Shown: positions 13,723-14,155 of the stretch, piece after piece
Numbering within the stretch: the first letter of the stretch is position 1
Layout: each line of letters begins with the position of its first letter
NCBI GenBank assembly: GCA_023443285.1
Contig: JAEZVB010000097.1
Span: 1-14,155 of the forward strand
Direction of reading: 5' to 3'
Origin: Bacillota bacterium
GTDB lineage: Bacteria; Bacillota; Negativicutes; Sporomusales; Sporomusaceae
DNA: 14,155 nt
The notes under the pieces: model-generated
Database searches by the model: none
The model's input: only the letters and a program-made list of their open reading frames with translations
Told to the model about the DNA's origin: nothing
Position numbers and translations under genes: made by a program

Positions 13723-14155
13723 GTGCTGGAGTCATGCTTTTTTAGTGATGGTAGTGTTAATAATGAAGAGTTTGAAAAAGTTGTAAAACAATACCATAAA
13801 GTAATCTTGCGATATGTAAAAACCTACTACTTGCCAGGCGGAGATTATCGCGATATGTATCAATGGGGATTAATTGGCTTATATAAAGCCGTATGCCACT
13901 ATGATGAAAGTCGTGGGAAATCCTTTCGGTTGCTAGTTGAGATGAATATCCAAAGCACGATTAAATCAGCGATAACTATGTACAATCGCAAGAAGCACTG
14001 CTTTCTCAACGAGGCTATTTCTCTAAATAGTCCGCCGGAAACCTCCAACTTATGCCTGGAGTCCGTATTTATTGACAGCCGGCAGCAAGACCCGGCAAAT
14101 CTGATTGTCGAAGAAGAGACTGTAAAAAATATTGAGGTTGAGTTAACTACTATAT
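13723..14155 (+). CDS. Sigma-70 family sigma factor, SigH (Spo0H)-like, cut by the window end
   Basis: The first 144 codons are visible from GTG 13723; an in-frame stop at 13699-13701 rules out an earlier start. AAGGGG (13708-13713) is the Shine-Dalgarno, 9 nt away. Region 2 is clear: EKVVKQYHKVILRYVKTYY, then GGDYRDMYQWGLIGLYKAV (about residues 44-62), then the -10 recognition helix around IQSTIKSAITMYNRKKHCFLN. The following SLNSPPE and the acidic spacer with DPANLIVEEE match Bacillus SigH (Spo0H), the sigma factor of the transition to sporulation. Region 4 lies beyond the window. One oddity is QWG where sigma factors nearly always have QEG in region 2.2, the contact with core polymerase. 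Whether it is SigH itself or a paralogue cannot be told here. It appears to be expressed from the sigma-54 promoter upstream. Confidence 0.85.
   Translation, partial: MLESCFFSDGSVNNEEFEKVVKQYHKVILRYVKTYYLPGGDYRDMYQWGLIGLYKAVCHYDESRGKSFRLLVEMNIQSTIKSAITMYNRKKHCFLNEAISLNSPPETSNLCLESVFIDSRQQDPANLIVEEETVKNIEVELTTI

Noticed and set aside
1..14155. CRISPR arrays, tRNA or rRNA genes, insertion sequences, phage genes and dnaA-box clusters
   Set aside because: I looked for regularly spaced repeats, cloverleaf-like segments, transposase-like proteins and TTATCCACA clusters and saw none. The window is mostly conserved core genes.

Overview
The window looks like a piece of a Bacillota (Firmicutes) chromosome from an endospore former, most likely a Negativicutes/Sporomusaceae-type organism. 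That placement is an inference. It rests on strong Shine-Dalgarno sites with several GTG/TTG starts, the rpsF-ssb-rpsR cluster, the gdpP-rplI-lonC-dnaB block, the spore-former-type Lon protease LonC, and an orphan kinase of the sporulation-kinase type. It is a conserved housekeeping region with a few insertions. Every gene reads on the + strand.

Layout. Positions 1-96 are the end of a probable MscS-type channel gene, followed by a DUF951 gene (98-313). Next is ychF, a ribosome-associated GTPase/ATPase (442-1551), closed by a hairpin terminator whose tail touches the Shine-Dalgarno of an Fsr-like MFS exporter (1608-2834). A clear extended -10 promoter then drives a structured leader and rpsF-ssb-rpsR (2978-3943), closed by a strong terminator. 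A soluble two-PAS histidine kinase (4160-5644) stands alone with its own terminator. A second operon follows: MazG-like protein, YybS membrane protein, GdpP c-di-AMP phosphodiesterase, ribosomal protein bL9 and LonC (5836-11509), packed tightly with overlapping ends, then a terminator. dnaB (11650-12984) and a short EamA-type membrane protein (13007-13447) come next.

The last 700 bases hold the most interesting feature. A textbook sigma-54 (-24/-12) promoter at 13637-13653 has a 57-bp imperfect palindrome with two TGTACA sites 21 bp apart about 80-110 bp upstream of the predicted start. It sits about 60 nt upstream of a new gene, cut by the window edge, whose product is a SigH-like sigma-70-family factor. 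This suggests one alternative sigma factor, with an enhancer-binding activator, controls production of another.

How the genes work together: rpsF/rpsR/rplI make ribosomal proteins, ssb and dnaB serve replication, ychF and DUF951 are translation-linked or uncharacterised housekeeping genes, gdpP lowers c-di-AMP, and lonC is a protease of spore formers. The kinase and the terminal sigma factor are the likely regulatory inputs, possibly into sporulation or stationary-phase control (inference).
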